Positions 25,416 through 34,317 of a stretch of DNA of 38,349 nt are shown here, piece by piece. This stretch comes from Haloplasmataceae bacterium (lineage in GTDB: Bacteria > Bacillota_I > Bacilli_A > Haloplasmatales > Haloplasmataceae). The first letter of the stretch is position 1. Every line of letters begins with the position of its first letter. The notes beneath the pieces were generated by a model. It searched no databases. It was not told where the DNA came from and was given only the letters and a program-made list of their open reading frames with translations. The position numbers were made by a program, and so were the translations under genes. Location of the stretch: contig JARDZP010000019.1 in the NCBI GenBank assembly GCA_029240795.1, positions 1 to 38,349 on the forward strand. The letters run 5' to 3'.

Positions 25416-26012
25416 TTATTGTTTATTTTTATTTAAAATACTTAATATTAGTTTCCACGCTTCATCTCTACCTTCATCAGTTTCAGATGAATAACGAATG
25501 AAATGATCATATTGATTAAATTTTAAAGTTTGTTTGATTAATTTTTCATGTTTATCGTGTTGTGTAGTACCAACTTTATCAATTTTTGTTCCTACAACAA
25601 TTGTTTTAATATTATAGTATTTAAAGAAATTATACATAAGTAAATCATCTTCAGTTGGCTCATGTCTAAAGTCAACGAGCAAGACGGCTAAAGCAAGTGG
25701 AATTCTTGTTTTAAGATAACTTTCAATCATCACACCAAATTCTTCTCGCTTTATACGATTAACATTAGCATAACCATAACCTGGTACATCGACAAAATAA
25801 CAAAAATCATTAATGTTGTAAAAGTTTAAGGTTTGCGTTTTGCCGGGATTACTTGATGTATATGCCAATTTTTTACGATTAACCATTGAATTAATAAATG
25901 AAGATTTACCAACATTTGATCTTCCTGCAAGTACTATTTCTTTTAAGCCATCTTGAGGGAAATGTTCTTCACGCGTCCCCATTTTGACTAATTCGGCTTT
26001 ATTTATTATCAC
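25416..26012 (-). CDS. ysxC: ribosome biogenesis GTPase YsxC/EngB
   Basis: YsxC is an essential GTPase for assembly of the 50S subunit. The 198-residue product has G1 GRSNVGKSS (about residues 30-38), the G2 region SNPGKTQT, G3 DVPGYG and G4 GTKID, all intact. The start is a GTG with AGGTGAAAAC immediately upstream. It is the last gene of the tig-clpX-lon-ysxC block, as in many Bacillota, and follows lon by 23 bp. Confidence 0.96.
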   Translation of the reverse strand: MIINKAELVKMGTREEHFPQDGLKEIVLAGRSNVGKSSFINSMVNRKKLAYTSSNPGKTQTLNFYNINDFCYFVDVPGYGYANVNRIKREEFGVMIESYLKTRIPLALAVLLVDFRHEPTEDDLLMYNFFKYYNIKTIVVGTKIDKVGTTQHDKHEKLIKQTLKFNQYDHFIRYSSETDEGRDEAWKLILSILNKNKQ

Positions 26013-26035
26013 GTTTTCACCTACTCAAAAATTGA

Positions 26036-28363
26036 TTATTCATTTATTAATGCGATTTCAAAAACTTCATCTACCTGAGATACAGGAATAAATTGAAGTT
26101 CATTACGAATAATTAATGGAATATCGTCTAAATCTCTTTCATTTTCTTTAGGAATAATGATTATTTTAAGACCAGATCGATGTGCCGCAATCGATTTTTC
26201 TTTTAAACCACCAATGGGTAATACTCTACCTCTTAAAGTGATTTCGCCTGTCATACCCACTAAATGATTCACTTTTCGTCTAGACAGTGCAGACATAATC
26301 GCAGTAGCCATCGTTACCCCTGCTGAAGGTCCATCTTTAGGAATAGCCCCTTCAGGTACATGGATATGGATATCATTTTCATTAAATATGTTTGGATTAA
26401 TATTGTATCTTTCACAATTAGAGCGAACATAACTAAATGCTGCTTGAGCAGACTCTTTCATTACGTCACCTAATTTTCCTGTAAGCATTAATTTACCATT
26501 ACCTTTATAGAATGTTACTTCAACGGGTAATGTGTCCCCACCATATGGAGTGTAAGCTAAACCAGTAACAACACCTATTTGATTTTCAGTGTCACTTTGA
26601 TTGTGGAAGAAAATCTCTTTACCTAAAAAATCTTTTAGGTTTTCTGGTGTAAAGGTTACTTTTTCTATTTTTTTAGTTAATATTTCTTTCGTAGCCTTAC
26701 GACATAAAGAGCCTATTGTACGTTCAAGACTACGGACACCTGCTTCACGCGTATATGATCGAATTATTTTATAAAGTGCGTTATCAGTTATTTCTATTTG
26801 TTTTTCATCAAGTCCGTGCATGTTGCGTTGTTTTGGTATTAAATGATTTAGAGCGATATGGAATTTCTCAATATCTGTATAACTACTTACCTCTACTATT
26901 TCCATCCGATCACGAAGTGGTTCAGGAATATTGCCTAAATAGTTAGCTGTCGCTATAAACATTACACCGGATAAATCAAATGGATCTTCAATGAAATGAT
27001 CACTAAAGATTTTATTTTGTTCTGGGTCTAATACCTCTAACATTGCACTTGCAGGGTCACCTTTATAATCACTCGATAATTTATCAATTTCATCAATTAA
27101 AAAGACAGGATTATTACTTCCAGCTACTTTCATTTCTTGAATAATTCGTCCTGGCATCGCACCTATATAAGTACGTCTATGTCCACGTATCTCTGCCTCG
27201 TCTTTAACTCCGCCTAAAGATACTTTAACGAATTTACGATTTAATGAATGAGCAACAGAGCGTGCCAAAGAAGTTTTTCCAACTCCTGGAGGCCCAACTA
27301 AACAAAGAATAGTAGGTGGAGTTTTACCTGTCATAATTTTAACAGCTAAATACTCGATGATTCTTGCTTTGACTTTTTCTAAGCCATAGTGCTCATCATT
27401 TAAGATTTTTTCAGCGAGATTAATATCATTATTTTCCTCAGTCTTTACAGACCAAGGTAAAGCTATAAGCCAATCTAAATAAGTACGAATAATATTTGAT
27501 TCACTTGAATAATTAGGTATTGATTCATAACGACGTAACTCATCATACGCTTTTTTCTTAGTTTGTTCTGGCATGCCAGCTTTTTCAATTGCGTCTTTAA
27601 GTTTAGTTATTTCAATATCTTTATTCGCTTTTTCGCCTAATTCATCTTGGATAACTTTCATTTTTTCACGCAAAATGTATTCACGTTGATTTTCTTCAAT
27701 ATTTTTCTTAACTTCAGATGTTATTTTCTCTTCAATTTGTGATACTTGTTTAGCTTTTTCAACATCAACTAATAATTTTTCAAGACGATCATTAATATCA
27801 ATTATGCTTATATATTTTAATTTATCATTTTCAGTTGTTTTTAAATTAAAAGCAACAATATCAGTTAACTTATCAGCTGTAGTATTACCTTGAATACTAG
27901 CGATTACCTCTTTAGGATTTGTAAATAATAAATCTGCACTAGGTACAATGGTATTTATAGCCATTCGCACTAATGCGATTTCTTTATCTGGATCGCTAGC
28001 TATTGAAGGTAAAGTCTTTATATTTGTAAAGAAGAATGGTTCTTCTTGAAAATATTCTTCAATACTACAACGAATAAGTGCTTTAACTTTTACTTTATAA
28101 TTTCCATTGGGTTGTTTAATTTTCATTAAGAGTTTACAAACAATACCATATTTTAATAAATCCTCAGGTTTCGGATTATCAATTAATGGATCTGCTTGAT
28201 TAATTAAAACAATATGACCGTCAAATCTTTCGGAATCTACTAGTGCATTAATACTAGTTTCTCGTCCTACTTCAATTCTAATTTCGTTGTGTGGTAAAAC
28301 GACTAATCCACGTATCGCAATTGCTGGAAAATGTAATTCTTGGACTTCAGTGCTTTTAATCAT
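26036..28363 (-). CDS. lon: ATP-dependent protease La (Lon)
   Basis: Lon degrades damaged and regulatory proteins in the cytosol. The 775-residue product has an N-terminal substrate-binding domain (from [13 protein letters not shown]). A coiled-coil region follows, then an AAA+ module with Walker [10 protein letters not shown] and Walker [10 protein letters not shown]. The Ser-Lys protease domain has the catalytic Ser in [10 protein letters not shown] and Lys in GGLKEKS. GGAGGGG precedes the ATG. It follows clpX by 90 bp. No heat-shock operator (such as a CIRCE repeat) is seen upstream. Confidence 0.98.
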   Translation of the reverse strand: MIKSTEVQELHFPAIAIRGLVVLPHNEIRIEVGRETSINALVDSERFDGHIVLINQADPLIDNPKPEDLLKYGIVCKLLMKIKQPNGNYKVKVKALIRCSIEEYFQEEPFFFTNIKTLPSIASDPDKEIALVRMAINTIVPSADLLFTNPKEVIASIQGNTTADKLTDIVAFNLKTTENDKLKYISIIDINDRLEKLLVDVEKAKQVSQIEEKITSEVKKNIEENQREYILREKMKVIQDELGEKANKDIEITKLKDAIEKAGMPEQTKKKAYDELRRYESIPNYSSESNIIRTYLDWLIALPWSVKTEENNDINLAEKILNDEHYGLEKVKARIIEYLAVKIMTGKTPPTILCLVGPPGVGKTSLARSVAHSLNRKFVKVSLGGVKDEAEIRGHRRTYIGAMPGRIIQEMKVAGSNNPVFLIDEIDKLSSDYKGDPASAMLEVLDPEQNKIFSDHFIEDPFDLSGVMFIATANYLGNIPEPLRDRMEIVEVSSYTDIEKFHIALNHLIPKQRNMHGLDEKQIEITDNALYKIIRSYTREAGVRSLERTIGSLCRKATKEILTKKIEKVTFTPENLKDFLGKEIFFHNQSDTENQIGVVTGLAYTPYGGDTLPVEVTFYKGNGKLMLTGKLGDVMKESAQAAFSYVRSNCERYNINPNIFNENDIHIHVPEGAIPKDGPSAGVTMATAIMSALSRRKVNHLVGMTGEITLRGRVLPIGGLKEKSIAAHRSGLKIIIIPKENERDLDDIPLIIRNELQFIPVSQVDEVFEIALINE

Positions 28364-28453
28364 TTAAGGTCCCCTCCAACAAAGTATTTTATGTTTATAA
28401 TTACATATAACTTATATATACTCCATAATTTGGATTATATCAATAAAAACACT

Positions 28454-29752
28454 TTATTTGACATTATTTACTGTAACTTGTTTAGGTGTTTTTATTTTTA
28501 TTGGTTTTTCGTTATAAACATATTTAGGCTCTTCATTATTTTGGATTACTTCTTTAGTAATAATACATTTTTTTACGTTTTCTTTTGAAGGTAATTCAAA
28601 CATAATGTTGTTCATAATATTTTCAATTATGCTTCTTAAGCCACGTGCACCTGTTTTACGTTTAATTGCTTCTTTCGAAATTAATTTAAGAGCCTCTTCA
28701 TCAAAATCTAAATCGACATTTTCGAAATTAAATAATTTTTGATATTGTTTAATAATCGCATTTTTAGGCTCAGTTAAAATACGAATTAAGTCATCTTCAC
28801 TAAGGGGATTTAATACCCCAAGAACAGGAAGTCGACCAACAAGTTCTGGGATTAAGCCAAATTTATGTAAATCTTCGTGTTCAATCGCTTGGTAAACAAC
28901 ATTTTCATCTGCTTTAGAATTATCTTTATCTGAATTAAAACCAATTACTTTTTTACCTAAGCGTCGTTTAACGATTTCTTCTATTCCTTCAAACGCGCCA
29001 CCACAAATGAATAACACATTTTTGGTATTAAATTGGATAAATTCTTGATTTGGATGCTTTCTCCCACCTTGTGGAGGGACATTTGCGACTGTGCCTTCTA
29101 ATATTTTAAGTAATGCCTGTTGAACTCCTTCACCAGATACATCACGTGTAATCGATGGGTTTTCGGATTTACGGGCTATTTTATCAATTTCATCAATAAA
29201 GATAATTCCTTTTTGTGCTTTTTCTATATCATAATCCGCTGCTTGAATTAATCTAAGCAAAATATTTTCAACATCTTCACCAACATATCCTGCTTCAGTT
29301 AATGATGTTGCGTCAGATATCGCAAATGGTACATCTAAAATACGTGCTAATGTTTGAGCTAAAAGAGTTTTTCCACTACCCGTTCTCCCAATTAATATTA
29401 CGTTACTTTTATCTATTTCAACATCATTTGAGTGATTCTCTTCTTGGTCAATTAATCTTTTATAGTGATTATAAACCGCAACAGCTAAGATTTTTTTTAC
29501 TTTATCTTGACCAATTACATAATCATTAAGCACATTATAAATTTGTCTTGGTTTAAGGATTTTATCTTTACTTATAAATGTTTCACTATCAATTCCGTAA
29601 ACATCATCGCTCTTTTCATTTTTTAACATGTCAGAACACATATAAACACATTGATCACAAATGTAAACATTATCACCATATATAATTCGATTTACTTCAT
29701 GTGTACTACGTCCACAAAATGAACATTTAATTTCTTCATTGATTTTACTCAT
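28454..29752 (-). CDS. clpX: ATP-dependent Clp protease unfoldase subunit ClpX
   Basis: ClpX unfolds substrates and feeds them into ClpP. The 432-residue product has an N-terminal four-Cys zinc-binding domain (CSFCGRS...CDQCV, residues ~10-36). An AAA+ core follows with Walker A GRTGSGKT, Walker [10 protein letters not shown], the ClpX pore-loop region AGYVGEDVE and sensor 2 GARGLRS. No clpP is in the window. It follows tig, separated by a strong hairpin that may limit read-through. Confidence 0.98.
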   Translation of the reverse strand: MSKINEEIKCSFCGRSTHEVNRIIYGDNVYICDQCVYMCSDMLKNEKSDDVYGIDSETFISKDKILKPRQIYNVLNDYVIGQDKVKKILAVAVYNHYKRLIDQEENHSNDVEIDKSNVILIGRTGSGKTLLAQTLARILDVPFAISDATSLTEAGYVGEDVENILLRLIQAADYDIEKAQKGIIFIDEIDKIARKSENPSITRDVSGEGVQQALLKILEGTVANVPPQGGRKHPNQEFIQFNTKNVLFICGGAFEGIEEIVKRRLGKKVIGFNSDKDNSKADENVVYQAIEHEDLHKFGLIPELVGRLPVLGVLNPLSEDDLIRILTEPKNAIIKQYQKLFNFENVDLDFDEEALKLISKEAIKRKTGARGLRSIIENIMNNIMFELPSKENVKKCIITKEVIQNNEEPKYVYNEKPIKIKTPKQVTVNNVK

Positions 29753-29794
29753 TTTAACACCTCACAATGCTAATTCATTGTATTTGATAAAAGA

Positions 29795-29830
29795 AGGTAC
29801 CAGGCACCTTAAAGGCGTCTATTGGTACCT
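29795..29830 (-). terminator. long hairpin between tig and clpX (terminator or REP-like element)
   Basis: AGGTACCA (29795-29802) pairs with TGGTACCT (29823-29830). An inner stem (CGCCT with AGGTG) extends the fold to a cruciform-like hairpin, followed on the minus strand by TTCTTTT. It is unusually GC-rich for the window. It lies 6 bp past the tig stop, so a terminator or processing site is likely. Confidence 0.65.
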
Positions 29831-29836
29831 CATAAA

Positions 29837-31132
29837 TTATTTTTTAACAGCTGTTTCCACTAATAAATCTACAGCTTTTCTAACTTTTAAATCTGGAACT
29901 AATGCGCTAGCATCAGGAATGTATTTTTTGATTTCTTCAATTGGCATTTTATAAACATTAGCCATTTGAGCATATTCTTTTTCTAAATCTTCTTCAGTTA
30001 CTTGAATATTTTCTTCTTTACTAATTTGTTCTAATGTTAAATTATAACGTAAACGTTTAGCTGATTGATCTTTTAAAGTTTCTAATAAACCTTCTTTAGT
30101 TCCACCAGTAACTTGTAGATATAAATCTAAAGTCATTCCTTGATATTGTTGTTGTAAACGTTGTTCTGTTTCATGCAACATTCTATCCGCTTCAGCATCA
30201 ATCATTTCTTGTGGTAAATTAATTTCAGCATTATTAGCAGCTAAATCAACTATTGAATCCACTTTATGATTTTTAGCTTCAGTCGCTTTATGTTCTAATA
30301 GATGTTCTCTAAGATCAGCTTTTAATTCTTCAACTGTAGATACATCTCCATGATTTAATTCTTTAACAAACTCATCATTTAATTCTGGTAATTCACGACC
30401 TTTAACTTCATGACAAGTTACTTTAAATACTACTGGAGCTCCAGCTAAATCAGCTGCTTGATATTCTTCAGGGAATGTTACGTTAATATCACGACTCTCA
30501 TTAGCTTTAACACCAACTAATTGTTCTTCAAAACCAGGAATAAATGAATTTGATCCTAATTTTAATGAATGATTAGTAGCTGTTCCACCATCAAATGGAA
30601 CACCATCTTTAAGTCCTTCATAGTCAATAACAACTGTATCGCCTAATTGTGCTTCAGTTTCTTTAACGACAAGTTCAGCTTCTTTTTCTAATAATTTATT
30701 AACTTCAGCTAAAACTTCTTCATCTGTAACAGTTTGATCTAACTCTTCGTATGGAAGACCTTTATATTGACCTAATTTAACTTCAGGTTTAACAACTACA
30801 GTTGCATAGAAAACAAATTCTTTATCCTTACCGATTGATTCAAAATCAAAATCAATTTCAGGTTGAGCTACAGGTTCAATACCTGCTTCAGCTACTGCAT
30901 CTGGGTATGTTAATGATACGATATAGTTAACTGCTTCTTCATATAATGCTTCTACACCAAATCTTTTTTCAAACATTGGCCTTGGCATTTTACCTTTACG
31001 AAATCCAGGAACATTAACATTCTTAGATACTTTTTTAAATGCTTCATCTAATGCTTTATTAAACTGTTCACTTCCTACAGTTACAGTTAATTTTACTTTA
31101 TTTTGTTCTACTTTTTCTAATTGTACAGACAT
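29837..31132 (-). CDS. tig: trigger factor, ribosome-associated chaperone
   Basis: Trigger factor binds the ribosome exit tunnel and shields nascent chains. The 431-residue product shows the ribosome-binding signature NVPGFRKGKMPR (about residues 39-50). The middle FKBP-type peptidyl-prolyl isomerase domain has GDTVVIDYEGLKDG and SFIPGFEEQLVG. A C-terminal helical chaperone domain follows. The length is typical. A GGAGG-type site precedes the ATG. It heads the tig-clpX-lon-ysxC block. Confidence 0.98.
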   Translation of the reverse strand: MSVQLEKVEQNKVKLTVTVGSEQFNKALDEAFKKVSKNVNVPGFRKGKMPRPMFEKRFGVEALYEEAVNYIVSLTYPDAVAEAGIEPVAQPEIDFDFESIGKDKEFVFYATVVVKPEVKLGQYKGLPYEELDQTVTDEEVLAEVNKLLEKEAELVVKETEAQLGDTVVIDYEGLKDGVPFDGGTATNHSLKLGSNSFIPGFEEQLVGVKANESRDINVTFPEEYQAADLAGAPVVFKVTCHEVKGRELPELNDEFVKELNHGDVSTVEELKADLREHLLEHKATEAKNHKVDSIVDLAANNAEINLPQEMIDAEADRMLHETEQRLQQQYQGMTLDLYLQVTGGTKEGLLETLKDQSAKRLRYNLTLEQISKEENIQVTEEDLEKEYAQMANVYKMPIEEIKKYIPDASALVPDLKVRKAVDLLVETAVKK

Positions 31133-31199
31133 TTGTAAACCTCCAAATTTTTATTCATACATCAAACAATTATATCATAAAATTTAATTTTGTAAAATA

Positions 31200-32123
31200 T
31201 TAACAATCAAAATATCTAAATAATGTTGTAGAATTAACATTATAGGCATTACATACATCATTTACATTGAATTTAACTTCAATTGATTTAAGCATTAATG
31301 TGTGTAATAAACAACACGATAATTCAATGTTTTCAATCAAATCAGGGTAATGTTTGATACAAAAATCTAACCAGATATTTTTAACAAAATTGATCGCAAA
31401 GGAATAATTAGATTCTAAATTTTTAGATACAGTTTCGATTGGTTCGTTAAATCTTTTATCTTCTAGTAAATTAATAAATACTTTTTTTTCAATTATAAAT
31501 TGTTTATTATAGTAATTAGTATAAGTTATTGACTGTACTTTATTATTATCAATTAAGTATTTTAAAATATTATACTTTATAAACGAATCAATATCCGATT
31601 TATTTAAAAAATTTATTATCTCTGGTTTATATTTTTGATAATCCAATCTTTCTAAGTTTAAGATAATTTGAATATGATCTTCAAACTTATCAGATGTTAA
31701 ATACTTCATTAATTGTACTTCTTTATCATCTAACTTATTATCAATAATATTTAATAGATTATCTAAATACCTTTCTAAATCATTCGATACTGCTTTATTT
31801 TGCTTATAAATTTTAATAATTTCGTTAGCTTCAATAAACTGCTCATCAAGAACCATTGTATACAAATACTTTTTCAAAAGATATTCTTCATCCACATTAT
31901 GATCAACAAATTCATCTTCAATCATTTTATATACCTCGTCATAGTTATGTAATTCAATATGACAATCTATTAAGTATTTTATGCAATCAGTTTTAAGATA
32001 TTTTATTTTTATCGCTTTTTCAAAGTAAGTAATGGCCTTTTGATAGTCTGATTCACTGAAATATTTTTTTCCTTCATTGAATAAGTTAATTTCGTTTTTT
32101 GGAAAAAGAATAAATCTTTCCAT
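31200..32123 (-). CDS. TPR-like helical repeat protein
   Basis: The 307-residue protein is all-helical in appearance. The N-terminal half holds TPR-like units, the clearest being NEGKKYFSESDYQKAITYFE at residues 16-35. The C-terminal half is helical and ends in a segment (NVNDVCNAYNVNSTTLFRYF) reminiscent of a DNA-binding helix-turn-helix, which I cannot confirm. A GAGGAGC site precedes the ATG. It lies upstream of tig in the same direction and could be co-transcribed with it through a 67-bp gap. Genes for similar TPR proteins next to tig occur in other Bacillota. Its role is unknown. Confidence 0.75.
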   Translation of the reverse strand: MERFILFPKNEINLFNEGKKYFSESDYQKAITYFEKAIKIKYLKTDCIKYLIDCHIELHNYDEVYKMIEDEFVDHNVDEEYLLKKYLYTMVLDEQFIEANEIIKIYKQNKAVSNDLERYLDNLLNIIDNKLDDKEVQLMKYLTSDKFEDHIQIILNLERLDYQKYKPEIINFLNKSDIDSFIKYNILKYLIDNNKVQSITYTNYYNKQFIIEKKVFINLLEDKRFNEPIETVSKNLESNYSFAINFVKNIWLDFCIKHYPDLIENIELSCCLLHTLMLKSIEVKFNVNDVCNAYNVNSTTLFRYFDC

Positions 32124-32337
32124 AAATAATGCTCCTCATTTACAGATTTTACCATCATTTATTATTATTCATTTTTATAGTTTTAATGAGGATTTAGACA
32201 AAAATAGTTAAAAATAGAACTAATTCTTGTTTATGTATACTAAAAAAATATTTTACAAATATAGTTACAATATTTATTATTTACCATTTTTTACATTGTA
32301 TAACTAAAAAAAATTGTAAAAAAATATATAAAAATGA

Positions 32338-32366
32338 TTGCATTTTAATTTTACATAGTGTAAAAT
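32338..32366 (+). promoter_or_regulatory. promoter of the first tRNA-Arg gene
   Basis: TTGCAT (32338-32343), a 17-bp spacer and TAAAAT (32361-32366) lie about 30 bp before the tRNA. The rest of the 270-bp gap back to 32124 is AT-rich with no other signal seen. Confidence 0.75.
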
Positions 32367-32395
32367 AATTCATGTCGTCAAAGACATTACATAAT

Positions 32396-32472
<77 letters not shown>

Positions 32473-32485
32473 TTTTGTATTATTA

Positions 32486-32510
32486 ATATGCTTAAAGGCA
32501 TATTTTTTTT
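32486..32510 (+). terminator. terminator after tRNA-Arg copy 1
   Basis: ATATGC pairs with GCATAT around TTAAAG, followed by eight T residues, 13 bp after the tRNA. Confidence 0.85.
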
Positions 32511-32547
32511 ATATAATTTACTAAATGATACATTATGAGGTCACTTT

Positions 32548-33208
32548 ATGAAGAAAAACACCTATCCAATTCTAGAATTTGCTATAAATAGAGAGGCTTT
32601 TATCAAACATTAGTTAAAACGAGCGTAAAAGAACTATCGTTTAGTTATTTGTTTTTTCAAAGTAGTGATTGCTTCCTTACTTGAAACAAATAGAACATAA
32701 CTTTCTTCCAAGTGAGATGATGGACTTAATTTTGTACAAATTTGTCGATTGTGATTGTTGTATCTTTCAAGGACTTTTAGGCGCACAGCTTCCGCAGGTT
32801 TCTTAGTAAAATTGATCATTAACAAAGTTGTTTGTTGCGGTGGAGAGGAGTATTAAGAAACGATGTTACATTAGGTCGATTAGTAGTATGAAGGACTAAG
32901 TTATCATTATGTAGAACCATCCAGAAAAATTAAGGCAAATTAAATTGTTGTTATGCATATAACAAATTATTTAGTTAAAAATAATATCATAGGATAGTCT
33001 TGGATAATTGATGCATTCTATCGTGAGACAAAAGACAAAATTCAGTTTGGATGAAAGTTGTATATCAGCTATGATTCCTGTAAGTCAGTTTAGAAATGTT
33101 GAATACGGGGCCATCATTTATAGTGGAGATGATATACAAAAGAATTTTGGGATTCACGGTGTTGGCAATCTCGCGATGATTTCGAATGGGTTTAACAAAT
33201 ATTTGTAA
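32548..33208 (+). pseudogene. decayed nucleoside phosphorylase (uridine-phosphorylase-like)
   Basis: Fragments in all three plus-strand frames follow the order of a family member. The start MKKNTYPILEFAINREAFI has GAGG upstream. VICFF is next, then AGFLVKLIINKVVCCGGEE and DVTLGRLVV. SYHYVEPSRKIKAN corresponds to the SYHY-PPSR block, and WIIDAFYRETKDKI (33001) to the WTTDAFYRET block. QFRNVEYGAIIYSGDD corresponds to the VAQFR-GxILYAGDD block of the C-terminus. Several frameshifts and TAA, TAG and TGA stops make it non-functional. It sits exactly between two identical tRNA-Arg genes. Confidence 0.8.
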
Positions 33209-33254
33209 AGAAATTGCCAAATTTATGTAACCATTAAATAAGTACCAAAAAGAC

Positions 33255-33283
33255 TTGACTTTATAACTTAAATATTATAAAAT
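33255..33283 (+). promoter_or_regulatory. promoter of the second tRNA-Arg gene
   Basis: TTGACT (33255-33260), a 17-bp spacer and TAAAAT (33278-33283) end 17 bp before the tRNA. It is unrelated in sequence to the promoter of copy 1. Confidence 0.8.
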
Positions 33284-33300
33284 GACTAAGCAACTAATTT

Positions 33301-33377
<77 letters not shown>

Positions 33378-33385
33378 TATTAATT

Positions 33386-33438
33386 AAAATACCTTTATAG
33401 TGTAAACTTACATAGTTTCTACTATAAAGGTATTTTTT
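33386..33438 (+). terminator. terminator after tRNA-Arg copy 2
   Basis: AATACCTTTATAGT pairs with ACTATAAAGGTATT, followed by a T-run. It is a long stem with a 19-base loop. The next ~100 bp up to the tRNA-Gly terminator hold nothing I recognise. Confidence 0.85.
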
Positions 33439-33542
33439 TATTTAAGTAAAAATTCTATAATACATTTTTACTAGATTGGAAAAACCATGTTGAATGGGAA
33501 ACAAAAAACAAAAATAATAATTGATTTACCTTGTTTGAAAAT

Positions 33543-33570
33543 AAAAAAACTGTGACAATTTATATCACAG
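33543..33570 (-). terminator. terminator of the 5S rRNA-tRNA-Gly unit
   Basis: The minus-strand RNA pairs CTGTGA with TCACAG around an AT-rich loop, then has a run of seven T. It lies 13 bp after the tRNA-Gly CCA end. Confidence 0.88.
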
Positions 33571-33583
33571 TATTATTTCAATT

Positions 33584-33657
33584 TGGAGCGGGCGAAGAGA
33601 ATCGAACTCTCACAATCAGCTTGGAAGGCTGAGGTTCTACCATTAAACTACGCCCGC
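33584..33657 (-). tRNA. tRNA-Gly (anticodon TCC)
   Basis: The 74-base tRNA has CCA encoded: acceptor stem GCGGGCG/CGCCCGC, discriminator T, anticodon stem TCAGC/GCTGA and loop CTTCCAA, giving anticodon TCC. It begins 8 bp after the 5S rRNA gene on the same strand, so both are made from one precursor. Confidence 0.97.
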
Positions 33658-33665
33658 ATGCTTAT

Positions 33666-33771
33666 GTTTGGCAACGACCTACTCTCGCGTGAACTACCAT
33701 CGGCTTTATGGAGCTTAACTTCTGTGTTCGGGATGGGAACAGGTGTTTCCTCCATGATATAATCACCAAAC
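33666..33771 (-). rRNA. rrf: 5S ribosomal RNA (orphan copy)
   Basis: The gene is about 106 bases. The ends GTTTGGTG and GCCAAAC pair as helix I, and the conserved CCCATCCCGAACAC and GAGAGTAGG segments are intact. No 16S or 23S sequence lies upstream: a promoter and then an oppositely directed protein gene follow. It is therefore a stand-alone 5S copy with tRNA-Gly. Confidence 0.95.
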
Positions 33772-33781
33772 TTGCTTTTTT

Positions 33782-33810
33782 ATTATATCTAATATTATAA
33801 TAGATGTAAA
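33782..33810 (-). promoter_or_regulatory. promoter of the 5S rRNA-tRNA-Gly unit
   Basis: TTTACA (33805-33810), a 17-bp spacer and a perfect TATAAT (33782-33787) on the minus strand would start transcription within a few bases of the 5S 5' end. It lies in the 84-bp gap shared with the divergent peroxiredoxin gene. Confidence 0.88.
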
Positions 33811-33855
33811 GATTTTTTTGAAATTTTTTTGATTTTTAATTGAAAGGATGATTTT

Positions 33856-34302
33856 ATGTATCAAAGAGGTGACTACATTAACTTCACATTACCTGGAAGT
33901 GATGATAAACTTCATACTACAAGTGATTACAAAGGTCAGGTAATCGTTTTATATACCTACCCTAGAGATAATACACCTGGATGTACGATCGAAGCTAATG
34001 GCTTTAAATTACTTCATGATGAATTCAAAAAATTAAATTCAATAGTCTTAGGTTTAAATAATAATACATTTGCTTCACACCAAAAATTTATAGAGAAATA
34101 TTGTTTACCATTTAACTTACTTATTGATGAAAATTTAGAGTTGGTCGAACAATTAGGTGCAAAAAAAGAAGAATCAAAAGTACTTCGTAAAACCTTTATT
34201 ATAGATGAATTAGGTAGATTAGAAACAGTCTTTGATCAAGTGAATACTAAATCCCATGCTGCAGAAGTATTAGAATATCTGAAAAATAGAGAAAAACATT
34301 AG
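33856..34302 (+). CDS. bcp: thioredoxin-dependent peroxiredoxin, Bcp/PrxQ type
   Basis: Bcp-type peroxiredoxins reduce hydrogen peroxide and organic hydroperoxides in the cytosol. The 148-residue product has the peroxidatic Cys43 in YPRDNTPGCT. Many family members have a resolving Cys five residues later; here that position is Asn (IEANGF). Another Cys (KYC, residue 82) might substitute, or the protein may work in a 1-Cys mode. AAAGGATG precedes the ATG. A serine hydrolase gene follows after 15 bp. It ends in TAG. Confidence 0.92.
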   Translation: MYQRGDYINFTLPGSDDKLHTTSDYKGQVIVLYTYPRDNTPGCTIEANGFKLLHDEFKKLNSIVLGLNNNTFASHQKFIEKYCLPFNLLIDENLELVEQLGAKKEESKVLRKTFIIDELGRLETVFDQVNTKSHAAEVLEYLKNREKH

Positions 34303-34317
34303 AAAGGTGGAATAAAT

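Noticed and set aside
32634-32825. Minus-strand 63-codon frame as a small gene
   Set aside because: It is antisense to the decayed nucleoside phosphorylase, whose family fragments are recognisable on the plus strand; there is no ribosome-binding site or promoter of its own.
33008-33208. 66-codon plus-strand frame as an independent gene
   Set aside because: Its sequence is the C-terminal block of the nucleoside phosphorylase relic, and the upstream family fragment WIIDAFYRETKDKI is in another frame and ends in TGA.
33772-33855. Remnant of 16S or 23S rRNA upstream of the 5S gene
   Set aside because: Only a promoter and AT-rich sequence are present before the divergent peroxiredoxin gene.
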